A stretch of DNA of 64,000 nt. It comes from JAEUHZ01 sp964552795. Lineage in GTDB: Bacteria > Planctomycetota > UBA1135 > GCA-002686595. The position numbers and the translations under genes are program-made. The stretch is taken from assembly GCA_964552795.1 (NCBI GenBank), contig CAZKIO010000002.1, positions 62,001-126,000 on the forward strand, in the 5' to 3' direction. Below are positions 10,760 to 20,440 of this stretch, in pieces. The notes under the pieces were generated by a model. The model saw only the letters and a program-made list of their open reading frames with translations. It searched no databases and was not told where the DNA came from. Each line of letters begins with the position of its first letter. Positions within the stretch are counted from its first letter, which is position 1.

Positions 10760-12412
10760 TCAGAATCGCACGCAGGCGACCGGCGCCGACGCCGACAGGC
10801 GGCCCGCCGGCGTCAGGTCCAGCGACACCCACTGCGCGTAGAAGGTGGTGCCCACCAGCACCGGGTTGTCGGGGATCGCGACCGAGGCCGACGCGACGCC
10901 CTCGCCCGGGCCGGCGCCCGTGATCGGAACGCGGCGCACGGTGATCGGGCCGCCGGTCGGCACGTAGAGCGTGGCGCCCTGGAACGCGGTCGGCGGCGTG
11001 CTGGTCTCGGAGACCACGAGGATCCCCTGGCGGCCCGCGTTGCCGCGGTCGACGGCCAGCGTGAAGCGCGGATTCCCGACGTAGGGCGGCTCGACCGCCA
11101 CCATCTGCGGCACGAAACCGCCTGTGCCCGGCGTGCCCGCGCCGAACGAGGACGGAGCGGGAGCAGCTTCGCTCGCGAGGAGCGGGCGGTCGAACGGCGC
11201 CGTCTGCGCCGCCACGCGCGGGTCGGTCAGCGGCCGGCGCAGGAACGCCGCGAGGTTGGCGCGCTGCGTCGCGTTGAGGCCCAGGGGCACGATGTTGGGG
11301 TCCTTGTTCGGCCCGTTGAAGTCGCCGCCGCGGTTGTAGAAGTCGATCACGTCCTCCAGCGTCGCCATGCCCCCGTTGTGGAAGTACGGCGCGCGCAACT
11401 CGACGTTGCGCAGCGTCGGCACCTTCATCCGGCCGCGATCGCCGGGGTTGCCCGTGACGGCGAAGCGCCCGACGTCATCGTTGTCGGGCCGGACGCCGAT
11501 GTAGCGGAACTGGTCGTTCGTGAAGCGATTCCCGACGTGGCAGGTGTTGCAACGTCCCTGCGTGTTGAACACCTGCAGCCCGGCGTTCTCCTGAGGCGTC
11601 AGCGCGCCGGGATTGCCGCCGAAGAAGCTGTCGATCGGCGCCTGCCCCGTCCACAGCACGCGCTCGTACGTGGCGATCGCCAGGGCGATCCGCGCCGGCG
11701 TGACGTCGGGCGTGCCGAACGCCTCGAGGAAGAGCCCCGGGTAGTCGCGACCGTTGATCCACGCGGCGAGCGCGGCCGGGATCGAGGGCGACAGGCGCAG
11801 CGGCCGCGACGCCGCGATCTGCGCCGCGACGGCGTTCCAGTCGCGGCCGACGTGCCCCATTTCCGCCGTGCTGAGCGGCGGCTCGACCGCCTGGCTCTCG
11901 AGCGCCGCGCCGGCGTTCAGCACGATCGCGTTCGTCAGCGGATCGCGGAACGTCGGCGTCGCGCGACCGTCCCAGAACATCGACGGCACGTAGGCCGCGT
12001 TGAGCGTGCTCGGCGCCTTGCGTCCGGTGACCTGCGGCTGCAGGCGGAACGCGGGATCGAGGATGAACTTGCCCGTCGCGTCGATCAGGCTCGTGCCGGG
12101 CGATCCGCGCCGGTCGTCGGGCGTGAGGAACACCCCGTCGGGGCCCGGGTGCCGGCTCGCCGGATTCGCCGCCGACGTGCGCGGATCGGAGCCTCCGGCC
12201 TGCGTGATGTGGCAGGTGCCGCACGCGACGGTGCGGTTGCTGGACATCTGCTCGTCCCAGAAGAGCGCCTTGCCCAGGTTGACCTTGGCCGCCGTGATCG
12301 GGTTGCCGGGCGGCGTCGGCGGCGGGCCCAGGGGCTGCGGGCCCTGGGCCAGGACCGTGGCGGCGAGCGGACCGGCCACGAGGAGCAGGAAGGCGATCGC
12401 GGTACGTTGCAT
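10760..12412 (-). CDS. Secreted di-haem cytochrome c peroxidase (MauG/CcpA family)
   Basis: The 550-residue product has a signal peptide (about residues 1-23, ending LAQG) and two CxxCH haem sites, C64-G-T-C67-H68 and RCNTCH about halfway along. The arrangement matches bacterial di-haem cytochrome c peroxidases, which reduce hydrogen peroxide in the periplasm or, in MauG relatives, oxidise protein side chains. Conserved segments include LGKALFWDEQMS, PSTLNAAY, FWDGRA, PYFHNGG and LEDVIDFYN. The C-terminal 150 residues after LRRPLTDPRV are an extra beta-rich region not usual for the family. I start at ATG 12412, with GGAG upstream, instead of the open frame's first codon at 12442. Confidence 0.9.
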   Translation of the reverse strand: MQRTAIAFLLLVAGPLAATVLAQGPQPLGPPPTPPGNPITAAKVNLGKALFWDEQMSSNRTVACGTCHITQAGGSDPRTSAANPASRHPGPDGVFLTPDDRRGSPGTSLIDATGKFILDPAFRLQPQVTGRKAPSTLNAAYVPSMFWDGRATPTFRDPLTNAIVLNAGAALESQAVEPPLSTAEMGHVGRDWNAVAAQIAASRPLRLSPSIPAALAAWINGRDYPGLFLEAFGTPDVTPARIALAIATYERVLWTGQAPIDSFFGGNPGALTPQENAGLQVFNTQGRCNTCHVGNRFTNDQFRYIGVRPDNDDVGRFAVTGNPGDRGRMKVPTLRNVELRAPYFHNGGMATLEDVIDFYNRGGDFNGPNKDPNIVPLGLNATQRANLAAFLRRPLTDPRVAAQTAPFDRPLLASEAAPAPSSFGAGTPGTGGFVPQMVAVEPPYVGNPRFTLAVDRGNAGRQGILVVSETSTPPTAFQGATLYVPTGGPITVRRVPITGAGPGEGVASASVAIPDNPVLVGTTFYAQWVSLDLTPAGRLSASAPVACVRF

Positions 12413-12515
12413 GCAGTTCTCCGGGGCGGGGCAGGCGGGCACGTTCGGCGGACGTGCACGGAAGATGCCGTGTCGTCCCCGGACCGCCTTGAGTGCAGGC
12501 CGGAAGAAACCGGGG

Positions 12516-12545
12516 TCGCCGGTCCAGGTTCCGGTCCGCCGGCGA
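12516..12545. terminator. Stem-loop directly after the permease gene
   Basis: TCGCCGG (12516-12522) pairs perfectly with CCGGCGA (12539-12545) around a 16-base loop. It abuts the stop codon of the minus-strand permease gene. No T-run follows, so the terminator call is tentative. Confidence 0.3.
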
Positions 12546-13760
12546 TCAGGCGCGGTTCGCCCACAGCCACAGCGCCGCGATGGCCAGCGTCGCCAGGGTC
12601 ACCGGCACGCCGGCCCGCGCGTGCTCGCGCCAGGAGATCGTGACGCCGGCGCGTTGCGCCTGATCGACCACGATCAGGTTGGCGATGCTGCCCACGAGCA
12701 CGAGGTTGCCGGCCAGCGTGCTGGCGAGCGCCAGGATCGCGCCGGCGTCGGGGTGCGTCGCGGTCGGCAACAGCAGCATCACGGCCGGCACGTTGGAGAC
12801 GAGGTTGGAGAGCGGCACCGTCACCACGAAGAGCGTCGCGGGTTCGGACACGTCGACTCCGCGCGCGGCCAGGCCGGCGACCGTCGCGTCGAGCATGCCG
12901 GCGCGTTCGACGGCGTGGTTCACGACGAACAGGCCGGCGAACAGGACGAGGAGCTGCCAGTCGACCAGGGCCAGCACCTCGCGCGAACGCTGGCTGCGGC
13001 TCACGAGGAGCACGCCGGCAGCCGCGAGCGCCACGACCTCGCGCGGCCAGGGCGCGAGGAGGAACGCCGCCATCACGCCCGCGGTCACGAGCAGCGCCTT
13101 GCGCGCCTGCCAGGCGTCGTAGTCCCGGTGCGCGACCCGCAGCGCGCCGGCCGGGACGCGCCAGCGCCCGCGCTGCAGCGCGACGAGGACGGCCCACGCC
13201 GCGAACAGCCCCAGCACGCTGGGCACGCAGGCGTCAGCCAGGTAGCCCGCGAAATCCAGGCTCAGTTGCTGGCCGATCAGCATGTTCTGCGGGTTGCCGA
13301 TCAGCGTCGCGGCGGAGCCCACGTTGCTGGCGCAGGCGAGCCCCAGCAGGAAGGGCAGCGGCGCGAAGCCGCGCCGCGCGCACAACTCCACGAGCAGCGG
13401 CGCCATCGCCAGGCACAGGATGTCGTTGGTCAGGACGGCCGAGAGCCCGCCAGCGACCAGCATCAGCAGCAGGAGCAGCCGCGGCGGGTCGAGGTCGAGG
13501 GCGGCGACGCGTTCCGTGACGCGCGTGTAGTACCCGGCCACGCGCAGTTGCGCGGAGACGACCATCATCCCGAACAGGAGCGCGATGGTGGAGACGTCGA
13601 TCGCCGCCCAGGCCGCGGCCGAATCCAGGTCGCCCAGCGCAAGCAGTGCGATCGCGCCCAGGAGCGCGATGCCGGTGCGGTCGAGCGCCAGCCCCGGCAG
13701 GCGGCCGAGCACCATGCCCAGGTACACGAGGCCGAACACCGTGAGGGTGGTGGCGTCCAA
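12546..13760 (-). CDS. ArsB/SLC13-type anion or ion permease
   Basis: A 404-residue polytopic membrane protein with roughly 11 hydrophobic segments. Two internal repeats end in signature loops: ASNVGSAATLIGNPQNMLIG in the first half and LSNLVSNVPAVMLLLP in the second, typical of the ion transporter superfamily that includes ArsB, NhaD and SLC13/CitM carriers. The substrate (arsenite, sodium/proton or a dicarboxylate) cannot be decided here and no arsenic genes are adjacent. The gene lies between the cytochrome peroxidase and an unknown gene on the same strand, 33 bases after the latter. Confidence 0.82.
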   Translation of the reverse strand: MDATTLTVFGLVYLGMVLGRLPGLALDRTGIALLGAIALLALGDLDSAAAWAAIDVSTIALLFGMMVVSAQLRVAGYYTRVTERVAALDLDPPRLLLLLMLVAGGLSAVLTNDILCLAMAPLLVELCARRGFAPLPFLLGLACASNVGSAATLIGNPQNMLIGQQLSLDFAGYLADACVPSVLGLFAAWAVLVALQRGRWRVPAGALRVAHRDYDAWQARKALLVTAGVMAAFLLAPWPREVVALAAAGVLLVSRSQRSREVLALVDWQLLVLFAGLFVVNHAVERAGMLDATVAGLAARGVDVSEPATLFVVTVPLSNLVSNVPAVMLLLPTATHPDAGAILALASTLAGNLVLVGSIANLIVVDQAQRAGVTISWREHARAGVPVTLATLAIAALWLWANRA

Positions 13761-13793
13761 TTCGCCAGAGCATCCGCGCGCGCCGCGCGCCGA

Positions 13794-15032
13794 TCAAGCC
13801 CAGGCGTGCAGCCGCGCGCGCGCGCGCTTGCGCAGGCTCGACTCGAACGACTCGCGGCGCACGGCCACCTTCTTGCGCAGGCCGGCGTCCTTCAACTCGC
13901 GCCGCGCCGACGAGCCCAGTTCGCCGTTGAGATCGCGGGCCTCGATCCCGCCCGGGTAGGCCTGATCGAAACCGGCCAGGGCGCGGTAGTAGCCCTCCTG
14001 GCCCGCGACCTTGCGGCAGCCTTCCACGAGCGCGCCCAGGACTCCGGCACGTTGCGCCGCGTTCCAATCCGGCCAGCGCGCGAGGCGTTCGCCCCAGGCA
14101 TCGAGGCACGGTCCGATCGGCAGCAGGAGTCGGTGCGACGAGCGCAGCGCCTTCACTTCGCGCAGCGGGTAGTTGCGGTGGCCTTCGGCGGCGAGGAGCG
14201 TGCGGTACACATCGGCGGCGGCGCCGAACGCGCCGCCGTAGCGCTCGTGCCGTTCGCGCGCGAGATCGGTGAAGCGCGCGCGCACCCCGGGAGGGACGCA
14301 GCCGGCCTCGGACGTCCCCAGCGCCTGCATCACGTCGCCCGCGTTGTGCGTCAGGATCGTGGCGAGATCGAGCAGCAGGAGCTCGCGGCCGGGTTCGCGC
14401 GCCAGGGCGGCGAAGGCGCGTCCCTCGCGCGCGAGTTCGTCGTCGATGGCCGCCTCGATCCGCGCCGCGTCCTCGGTGTCGTTCGCGCCCCAGGCGCCGA
14501 TCAGCGCGCCGCCGAGGACGGACAGCCGCTCGCCATCGTGCCCGGACACGGGGCCGTGCCCCGGAACCGCGGCGATGCGCGCGCTGATGCCCGAGACGTC
14601 CCAGCGTGCCGTCGCGAGGGCGAGCGCCTGCATCCGCTTGCGCTCCTGCGGGTCGGTCTGGTCGATCCACAGCGCGCGGCGGATCTTGGCGTCGACGTCG
14701 GTGGGGACGTAGGTGGCGACGCTGGCGAAGTGCGCCGCCAGGCACAGCGCGAAGTAGTCGGCGAGTTGCGCCGGCGTCGGTTCCGCGGCGGCCTCCAGGC
14801 GGTCCGCGGCGCGCAGGATCCTCCACCAGCCCAGCGGAGGATCGCCCAGTTCGATCAGGCGTCCGGACGCGGACTCGGGCACGTCGCCGTGCTGCGGGTG
14901 GCTGCCGTCGAACAGCCACGGCGCCGCGCTGCGCACGAGGTCGACGAGGTTGCGCGGGCCGATGAAACCCCCGAAGGCGCCGCGGCCCTCCGAGGCCGTC
15001 CACGTCTCCCGACCGCCGCCCTGACGCGCCAT
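13794..15032 (-). CDS. Unknown protein, largely helical
   Basis: A 412-residue protein that I do not recognise. It has no signal peptide or membrane helix. The sequence is acidic-to-neutral and looks alpha-helical, with GGFIGPRNLVDLVRSAAPWLFDG near the N-terminus, an Asp/Glu-rich centre and a strongly basic tail (SLRKRARARLHAWA). The ATG at 15032 has no Shine-Dalgarno and lies 8 bases from a TACCCT hexamer on the minus strand, so its message may be leaderless. It is followed 33 bases later by the permease gene and may be in an operon with it. Confidence 0.7.
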   Translation of the reverse strand: MARQGGGRETWTASEGRGAFGGFIGPRNLVDLVRSAAPWLFDGSHPQHGDVPESASGRLIELGDPPLGWWRILRAADRLEAAAEPTPAQLADYFALCLAAHFASVATYVPTDVDAKIRRALWIDQTDPQERKRMQALALATARWDVSGISARIAAVPGHGPVSGHDGERLSVLGGALIGAWGANDTEDAARIEAAIDDELAREGRAFAALAREPGRELLLLDLATILTHNAGDVMQALGTSEAGCVPPGVRARFTDLARERHERYGGAFGAAADVYRTLLAAEGHRNYPLREVKALRSSHRLLLPIGPCLDAWGERLARWPDWNAAQRAGVLGALVEGCRKVAGQEGYYRALAGFDQAYPGGIEARDLNGELGSSARRELKDAGLRKKVAVRRESFESSLRKRARARLHAWA

Positions 15033-15040
15033 CGCGCGCC

Positions 15041-15046
15041 AGGGTA
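15041..15046 (-). promoter_or_regulatory. -10-like TACCCT (minus strand) before the unknown helical-protein gene
   Basis: TACCCT on the minus strand leaves 8 bases before ATG 15032, a spacing that would give a leaderless transcript. The same arrangement is seen before the genes at 24236, 34408 and 62538. Confidence 0.4.
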
Positions 15047-15057
15047 GCGGCGCGATC

Positions 15058-17652
15058 TCACCAGTCGAGCGCGACCGCGTTCGACATGTTGAAGCCGGCG
15101 TTGGGATCGCAGAACCCGATCGGCAGGTTGCGGAACCAGAGCTGGTACGAGAAGCGGCCCGGTCCCGCGTCGTGCGCGATCGGGAAGCGCACCTTGCCGT
15201 CCTGCACGGTCAACGTCGCGAGGCGCACGATGGGCGAACCCAGGCACAGCTTCCCGTCGCCGAACACGATCCCCGCCTGCCCGTTCACCAGGTTCAGGCT
15301 GCGGATGGCCTTCACGGTCGGCTGCGTGTCGACCGGGAAGTTGGTCCCCAGGAGGTCGACCGTCCCGCCGCCGCCGCCGTTGGGCGCGAAGTTCTGCGCC
15401 GTCAGGCACACGCCGCCCGTGCCCTGCGCGATGTCGCAGCCGTGGCCGGCGAGACCGGTGTTGCCGCACGGGCAGGGCGTCCCGCTGCCGTCGCCGAAGC
15501 AGAAGCGGAATCCGGCGCCCGCGGGCACGATCACCGTGACGCTGGCGAGCGCGAAGTCCGAGTTGCCGCACTCGTCCGCGGCGCTGAGGATCACGTTGGT
15601 CGTGCGGCCGGCGCCGCACGTCCCGGGGAACACGGCCGGCAGGTTGTAGGAGAGCTGCGCGCTGCCGCAGGCGTCCACGGCCGTGGCCAGCGCGATCCAG
15701 CTCTGGATCTGCGGCGACGCCGAGTCGACGCAGCCCTCGGCCGTGACGATCACGAGCGGCGGCGGCGCCGTGATCACGGGCGGGTCGAAGTCGACCACCG
15801 AGATGAGCTGCGAGCAGGTCGTCAGGTTCCCGGCCTGGTCGCTGGAGTTCCAGATGCGCTCGATGGTGTAGCGCACGGTGCTGGGCGGGCAGTTTCCCGG
15901 GAGGATCACGTCGTTCCAGCCCAGGCTGGGCGAGAGGTCGCAGTCGTCCGTCGGGATCGGGATGCCCGTGTTCGCCGGGTCGGTCGGGTCGTTGCAGCCG
16001 ACCGCCACGTTCGGCGGGCAGAACAAGGTCGGCGGCGTCAGGTCGCCCCCCATCTCGGGATCGCGGTCGTAGAACGTGTCGAGCAGGCTGCCGCCCGACC
16101 CGCACACCTGGTTGCCGGCCCACACCATGTGCGCCCCGCACTGGCCGAACGACACGCCGTTGTACTCGCCGATGCGCAGCGTCCGAGGCGCGCCCGCGGC
16201 GCACTGGCCCGCCGTGCAGCAGAAGCGGCAGGACGTCGAGAGGCCCGGGTCGAGCTGGCCGTCGTCGATGTCGATCGACGGCAGCCACGACAAGCCGCCG
16301 TCGTAGCTGGCGCGCGCGCGCAGGTCGAGCAGCCGGTCGCCGCTCGCGCCGATCGCGCCCGAGCGGTTGTCGTACCACGTGACCACGATCGCCCCGCCGA
16401 CGGGGTCGATCGCGGCCGTGGGGAACACGGACAGTCCGGTGCCCGGCGTGTCGTCGACGCGGACCGGCGCGTTCCACGTGGCTCCGAAGTCGTTGGAGCG
16501 CGCCAGCACGACGTTGCCCGCGTCGCCCGAGTCGATGTCGTCGTCGGGATCGTCCGCGCACACCACGTAGATGCGGCCGCTGACGTGCGGGTCGGCCAGG
16601 ATCCAGGGCTGGATCGATCCCAGCGTCCAGAACGATGCGCGCGGGATCACGCCGACGGGCTTGTCCTGGCGGTTCCAGGTCATGTCCGCCTCGCTGGAGG
16701 TGCCCGTGGCGTCGAAGGGGTTGGTGGCGGTCTTCGTGTACGTCACGCCGCCGTTCGTCGAGCGGAAGACCGGCACGTAGCCGCTGACGCCGTCCGGCAC
16801 GTCGTAGTCGGGCGCGCCGTCGAGGAACCCGCCCTGCGAGTGGTAGGCGATGTACACGTCGTGTCCCCGCCCCACGGTGTTGTGCGCCGGCCACACGCGG
16901 CGGCCGTCGCCGGGCGCGGAGACCTGCTGCGCGGGGCTCCAGGTCGTCCCCTGGTCCGCGGAGAAGGTGGTCCAGATCTGCCACGGCTCCTGATCGAGGT
17001 CGGACCACACGACGTAGAGCCGGTTGGAGAACGGATGTCCGGGCCGCCAATCCGCGGCGAGCCATTCCTTGTCGGCGTTGTGCGGCGCGCCGTGGCCCGA
17101 CAGCGCGGTCACGTTGCGCGGCCCAGTGAACTGCACGAAGTTGTTGCCCACGCGGTTCCAGCCCGTCAGGAACACGTCGCGTCCGTTGGCGACCGAGCAG
17201 GCCGCGCCGCCCGCCGGCGGATTGCACGACTGGTTGAAGTTGCAGCGCGTGCCCAGGTACGTGAGGAAGAGCCGTCCCTGCGCGTCGAAGGCCAGGCTCG
17301 GGTCGCCGCCCGGGCACCAGCCCGGATCGCTGGGCGTCGGACCGGGCACCGTGGCCGTCAAGGTCTGCGGGAACGTGTTGCCTCCGTCGACCGAGACCTG
17401 GACCGTGCTGCCCTGCGCGATCGCCACGACCAGCGGGTTGTTGGGATCCACGAGCACGGTGGGTTCCCAGGACATGCCGCGGCAGTCGTCGGCGCCGGGC
17501 GCCTCGGCCGGAGGGCCGGGCGGATCGTAGGGCTCGTCGGGGTTGGTGCGCGGCTCGTGCTGCCAGGGCTGGGGCGTGAGCGCCTGCTGGGCGGTCAGCG
17601 CAGGACCGACGAAGGACGCCGCGAGGAGCGCGAGGAGCGAGGAACGGATCAT
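15058..17652 (-). CDS. Secreted BNR/sialidase-like protein with HYR-type domains and the six-Cys C-terminal domain
   Basis: An 864-residue secreted protein with a signal peptide (about residues 1-21, cleavage near LTAQ). Residues about 50-500 form a beta-propeller of the exo-sialidase/BNR kind, with several Asp-box-like turns (VSVDGGNTFPQT, SADQGTTWSPAQ, RSTNGGVTYTKT, YDGGLSWLPS). Two HYR-like immunoglobulin domains with DDCDLSP and DACGSAQ signatures follow at about 530-700. Residues 717-864 are a six-cysteine domain shared with two other secreted proteins here (FCFGDGSGTPCPCGN, FGDGKLC, FRNLPIGFC). AGGAGG precedes the ATG. No sialidase active-site arginine triad can be assigned confidently, so it may bind glycans or act as an adhesin. 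Confidence 0.85.
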   Translation of the reverse strand: MIRSSLLALLAASFVGPALTAQQALTPQPWQHEPRTNPDEPYDPPGPPAEAPGADDCRGMSWEPTVLVDPNNPLVVAIAQGSTVQVSVDGGNTFPQTLTATVPGPTPSDPGWCPGGDPSLAFDAQGRLFLTYLGTRCNFNQSCNPPAGGAACSVANGRDVFLTGWNRVGNNFVQFTGPRNVTALSGHGAPHNADKEWLAADWRPGHPFSNRLYVVWSDLDQEPWQIWTTFSADQGTTWSPAQQVSAPGDGRRVWPAHNTVGRGHDVYIAYHSQGGFLDGAPDYDVPDGVSGYVPVFRSTNGGVTYTKTATNPFDATGTSSEADMTWNRQDKPVGVIPRASFWTLGSIQPWILADPHVSGRIYVVCADDPDDDIDSGDAGNVVLARSNDFGATWNAPVRVDDTPGTGLSVFPTAAIDPVGGAIVVTWYDNRSGAIGASGDRLLDLRARASYDGGLSWLPSIDIDDGQLDPGLSTSCRFCCTAGQCAAGAPRTLRIGEYNGVSFGQCGAHMVWAGNQVCGSGGSLLDTFYDRDPEMGGDLTPPTLFCPPNVAVGCNDPTDPANTGIPIPTDDCDLSPSLGWNDVILPGNCPPSTVRYTIERIWNSSDQAGNLTTCSQLISVVDFDPPVITAPPPLVIVTAEGCVDSASPQIQSWIALATAVDACGSAQLSYNLPAVFPGTCGAGRTTNVILSAADECGNSDFALASVTVIVPAGAGFRFCFGDGSGTPCPCGNTGLAGHGCDIAQGTGGVCLTAQNFAPNGGGGGTVDLLGTNFPVDTQPTVKAIRSLNLVNGQAGIVFGDGKLCLGSPIVRLATLTVQDGKVRFPIAHDAGPGRFSYQLWFRNLPIGFCDPNAGFNMSNAVALDW
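15061..15504 (-). other. Coding segment of the shared six-Cys C-terminal domain (copy A)
   Basis: Residues 717-864 of the BNR/HYR protein. This is the most divergent of the three copies. It keeps FCxGDG, CPCGN, the following GC, FGDGxxC, W(Y/F)RN and the final FC/FN motifs but lacks the LYFQGTT block. See also 28854-29321 and 52373-52828. Confidence 0.7.
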
Positions 17653-17823
17653 GGGGGACCTCCTGTGCCGGCGCGGGAGCGCGCCAGAGGCCTACGCAGG
17701 ATCCGGCCGCGCGACCCGACACGGGTTCGGGCGTTTTCTTCCCGAACGGCCGCGCGGGCGCTTGGGAGCGGGGCGGGACGCGGTCGATCCAGGTCGGATC
17801 GGGAGCCCGGGGCGCCGCGCCGC

Positions 17824-17829
17824 TATCCT
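17824..17829 (+). promoter_or_regulatory. -10-like TATCCT before the glycosyltransferase-flippase operon
   Basis: TATCCT lies 17 bases before ATG 17847. No Shine-Dalgarno is evident in between, so a very short leader is likely. Confidence 0.45.
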
Positions 17830-17846
17830 CCCGGCCCCGCGAGCCG

Positions 17847-19022
17847 ATGCGCGTCCTGTTCCTCACCGATTCGCTCTCCGACCTGGACGGTGTGGGGCGC
17901 TACGCCGTGTGCCTGATCCAGGCGCTGGAGCGCGCGCGGCCCGACCTCTCGGTCGAAGTGCTGCTCGCGCGCAAGCACCGGCCCACGTCGAGCCGCGTGC
18001 CCGGGCGCTGGCGCGTCGATGTGGCGCTGCCGCCCGACTACTTCTTCCACATGAGCCCGCTGCGGTTCTGGGCGAGCGTGGCGCAGTGCGTCCCGCGCAT
18101 CGCGGCGCGCGCGAGACGGGCGGACCTGGTGCACGCGATCAAGGACTACCCGCACAACTTCGCCGGGCTCCTGGCCGCGCGCGCCGCGCGGCGGCCGATC
18201 GTGGCGACGGCGCACGGCACGTACAGCGTGCAGCCGCTCTCGAGCGCGCGGCACGCGGCGCGGGCGCGGCGGATGTACCGGAGCCTGGACGCCCTGATCG
18301 CGGTCAGCGGGCACACGCGCGATCGGCTGTGCCGGCAACTCACGCCGGCGGACCTGCCGCGCGAGCGCCTGCACGTGATTCCCAATGCCGTCGACGCCGC
18401 CGATTTCGCCGCGCCGCGGACGGTGGGGGACAGGCCCTGGCACGCGCACCCCTTCACGCTGGCCATCGGCGAGGTCAAGGAGCGCAAGGGCCACCATGTC
18501 TCGCTGGCCGCCTTCTGCGCGCTGGCGCCGCGCTTCCCCGACCTGCACCACTACGTCGTGGGCAACGCGGTCGGCGACGCGTACCACCGCTCGCTCGTGG
18601 ACCTCGCAGCGCGCGCCGGCCTCGCGCAGCGCGTGCACTTCCTGGCCAACGTCCCCGAGGACGACAAGGTCGACCTCTTGCAGCGCGCGCGCGCGTTCGT
18701 GCACACGCCGGTCGACGCGCCCGACGGCGGCTTCGAGGGCTTCGGCATCGTGTACCTGGAAGCCGCGGCCTCTGGAACGCCGTCGGTCGGGACGCGCGGC
18801 AGCGGCGCCGAGGACGCGATCGTCGACGGCGTGAGCGGCCTCCTGTGCGCTCCCGATGCCGGCGCGGTCGCCGCCGCGCTCGAACGCCTCCTGTCCGACG
18901 GAGCGCTGCACGCGCGTCTCGCGGAGGGCGGCCGCGTGCACGCACGGGCCTCGTCCTGGGACGACAACGCGCGCGCGGTGCTGGGCGTGTACGCCGCCGT
19001 GCTCGGGAAGGAGCGGCCGTGA
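17847..19022 (+). CDS. Family 4 glycosyltransferase
   Basis: A 391-residue GT-B glycosyltransferase with the start MRVLFLTDSLSDLDGVGRY typical of GT4 enzymes. It has a nucleotide-sugar-binding C-terminal half (GEVKERKGHH, then FGIVYLEAAASGTPSVGT with the conserved acidic and Gly-rich loop near residue 300). It would add a sugar to a lipid-linked or surface glycan at the cytoplasmic face. It overlaps the downstream flippase (GTGA), which supports a shared role in building and exporting a polysaccharide unit. Confidence 0.9.
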   Translation: MRVLFLTDSLSDLDGVGRYAVCLIQALERARPDLSVEVLLARKHRPTSSRVPGRWRVDVALPPDYFFHMSPLRFWASVAQCVPRIAARARRADLVHAIKDYPHNFAGLLAARAARRPIVATAHGTYSVQPLSSARHAARARRMYRSLDALIAVSGHTRDRLCRQLTPADLPRERLHVIPNAVDAADFAAPRTVGDRPWHAHPFTLAIGEVKERKGHHVSLAAFCALAPRFPDLHHYVVGNAVGDAYHRSLVDLAARAGLAQRVHFLANVPEDDKVDLLQRARAFVHTPVDAPDGGFEGFGIVYLEAAASGTPSVGTRGSGAEDAIVDGVSGLLCAPDAGAVAAALERLLSDGALHARLAEGGRVHARASSWDDNARAVLGVYAAVLGKERP

Positions 19023-20440
19023 AGCAGCGCCTCGCCGAGCTGATCAAGAGCCGGTTCTTCCGCGACACGGCGACGCTGCAGGTCGCCGGGATCATCAACC
19101 AGACCAGCCAGTTCGCGTCGACGGTGGTGCTGGCCTTCCTGCTGGGCGCGCAGGGCCAGGGCCAGTTCGTGCTGGCGGTCGCGCTGCAGGGCCTGATCCA
19201 CTTCCTGATCAACACCGGCGTCGTGCCGGCGACCGTGAGCCAGATCGCCGCCGCGCACGTGCGCGGGAACCACGACAAGACGGCCGGGTGGATCGCGTTC
19301 CTGGCCAAGGCCGCGCTGACCTTCGGCCTCGTGGCGCTCGCCGCGGGCTGGTTCGCGCTGCCCTGGTTCGCGGAGCTCTTCTACGGCTCCTCGGAACTGG
19401 GCCTGTGGGCCTGGATCCTGTGCCTGGAACCCCTGATCGACCTGCCGCGGATCACGGCCGCGGCCGCCTTCCAGGGCACGCGCCGCATGCGCGCGCTGGC
19501 GCAGGTCGAGAACGCCGACGAGGTCGTGCGCTTCTTCCTGGTCGTGGTCGGCGCGACGATCACGGGGTCGCCGCTGGGCGCCGTCCTGGGGATGGTGCTG
19601 GCCGCCGTGTTCGGATCGGTGATGGCCTTCGAGCTGTACGCGACCGCGCGGCACGACGGCGGGCCGCCGCTGCCCGGCGCGCGCGAGATCCTGCTGCGCA
19701 TGCGCGAGGTCCCGCTGTGGCGCGGGCTGCGCCTGGGCATCCGCGTGGGCCTGCTCAAGAACGGCACCGCGCTGTTCCTCAACATCTTCCCGCGCCTGAT
19801 CATCGGCAAGGTCGTGGGCGAGGCCTGGGTCAGCTACTTCCACATCGCGCAGCGCATCCTGACGATCCCGACCATGTTCATGCTGGGCGTGTCGCGCACG
19901 TCCCTGCCGGCGCTGGGGGAGCTGGCGGGCCGCAAGGACTGGTACGGCTTCCGGCGCCTGTTCACGCGCGTGACGCTGATCAGCGGCACGGTCATCTCCG
20001 GCGCGATCCTGCTGGGCATCGCGCTGATCCAGCCGGTCGTCGGCGCGATGTTCCCGGCCGACTACGTGCGCCCGGTGTTCGAGTACGCCTGGATCCTGGC
20101 CCTGGGCTACATCCCGTTCGCCTACGCCGTCGCGCTCGAGGCGTTCTACATCGCTGCCAACCACGTGAAGGCCTGGCTGTGGCTCACGGTGCTCGGCGCG
20201 GCCGTCACGATCCCGACCAACGTGTGGCTGATCCTCAACATCCCGTACACCGGCACGGCCTGGGGTTTGTCGCTCTATCAGTCCTGGGTGTTCGTCCACC
20301 TGGGCTACATCTACTGGGTGATGTACCGCTCGGGCACGGGCCGCTGGGGCCCGCGGACGGAACGCGACGCCGAGGAGGCGCGCGTCCTCGAGGAGTCCGC
20401 GCTCGACATCTCCGGGCGCTCCAGCGGCGTGCGCGAATAG
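19019..20440 (+). CDS. Oligosaccharide flippase (Wzx/PST-type, MOP superfamily)
   Basis: A 473-residue membrane protein with about 12-14 hydrophobic helices. The N-terminal motif ATLQVAGIINQTSQFASTVVLAFLLGAQGQGQF is characteristic of polysaccharide-exporting flippases, and the C-terminal half shows the usual FPADYVRPVFEYAWILALGYIPFAYAVALEAF segment. It would translocate a lipid-linked glycan across the inner membrane. GTG 19019 overlaps the glycosyltransferase stop. Its TAG stop supplies the first G of a long inverted-repeat element (20440-20550). Confidence 0.88.
   Translation: MKQRLAELIKSRFFRDTATLQVAGIINQTSQFASTVVLAFLLGAQGQGQFVLAVALQGLIHFLINTGVVPATVSQIAAAHVRGNHDKTAGWIAFLAKAALTFGLVALAAGWFALPWFAELFYGSSELGLWAWILCLEPLIDLPRITAAAAFQGTRRMRALAQVENADEVVRFFLVVVGATITGSPLGAVLGMVLAAVFGSVMAFELYATARHDGGPPLPGAREILLRMREVPLWRGLRLGIRVGLLKNGTALFLNIFPRLIIGKVVGEAWVSYFHIAQRILTIPTMFMLGVSRTSLPALGELAGRKDWYGFRRLFTRVTLISGTVISGAILLGIALIQPVVGAMFPADYVRPVFEYAWILALGYIPFAYAVALEAFYIAANHVKAWLWLTVLGAAVTIPTNVWLILNIPYTGTAWGLSLYQSWVFVHLGYIYWVMYRSGTGRWGPRTERDAEEARVLEESALDISGRSSGVRE

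Noticed and set aside
15058..17652. Calling the BNR proteins sialidases
   Set aside because: Asp-box-like turns are visible but the catalytic Arg triad, Tyr and Glu cannot be assigned, so only the fold is claimed.
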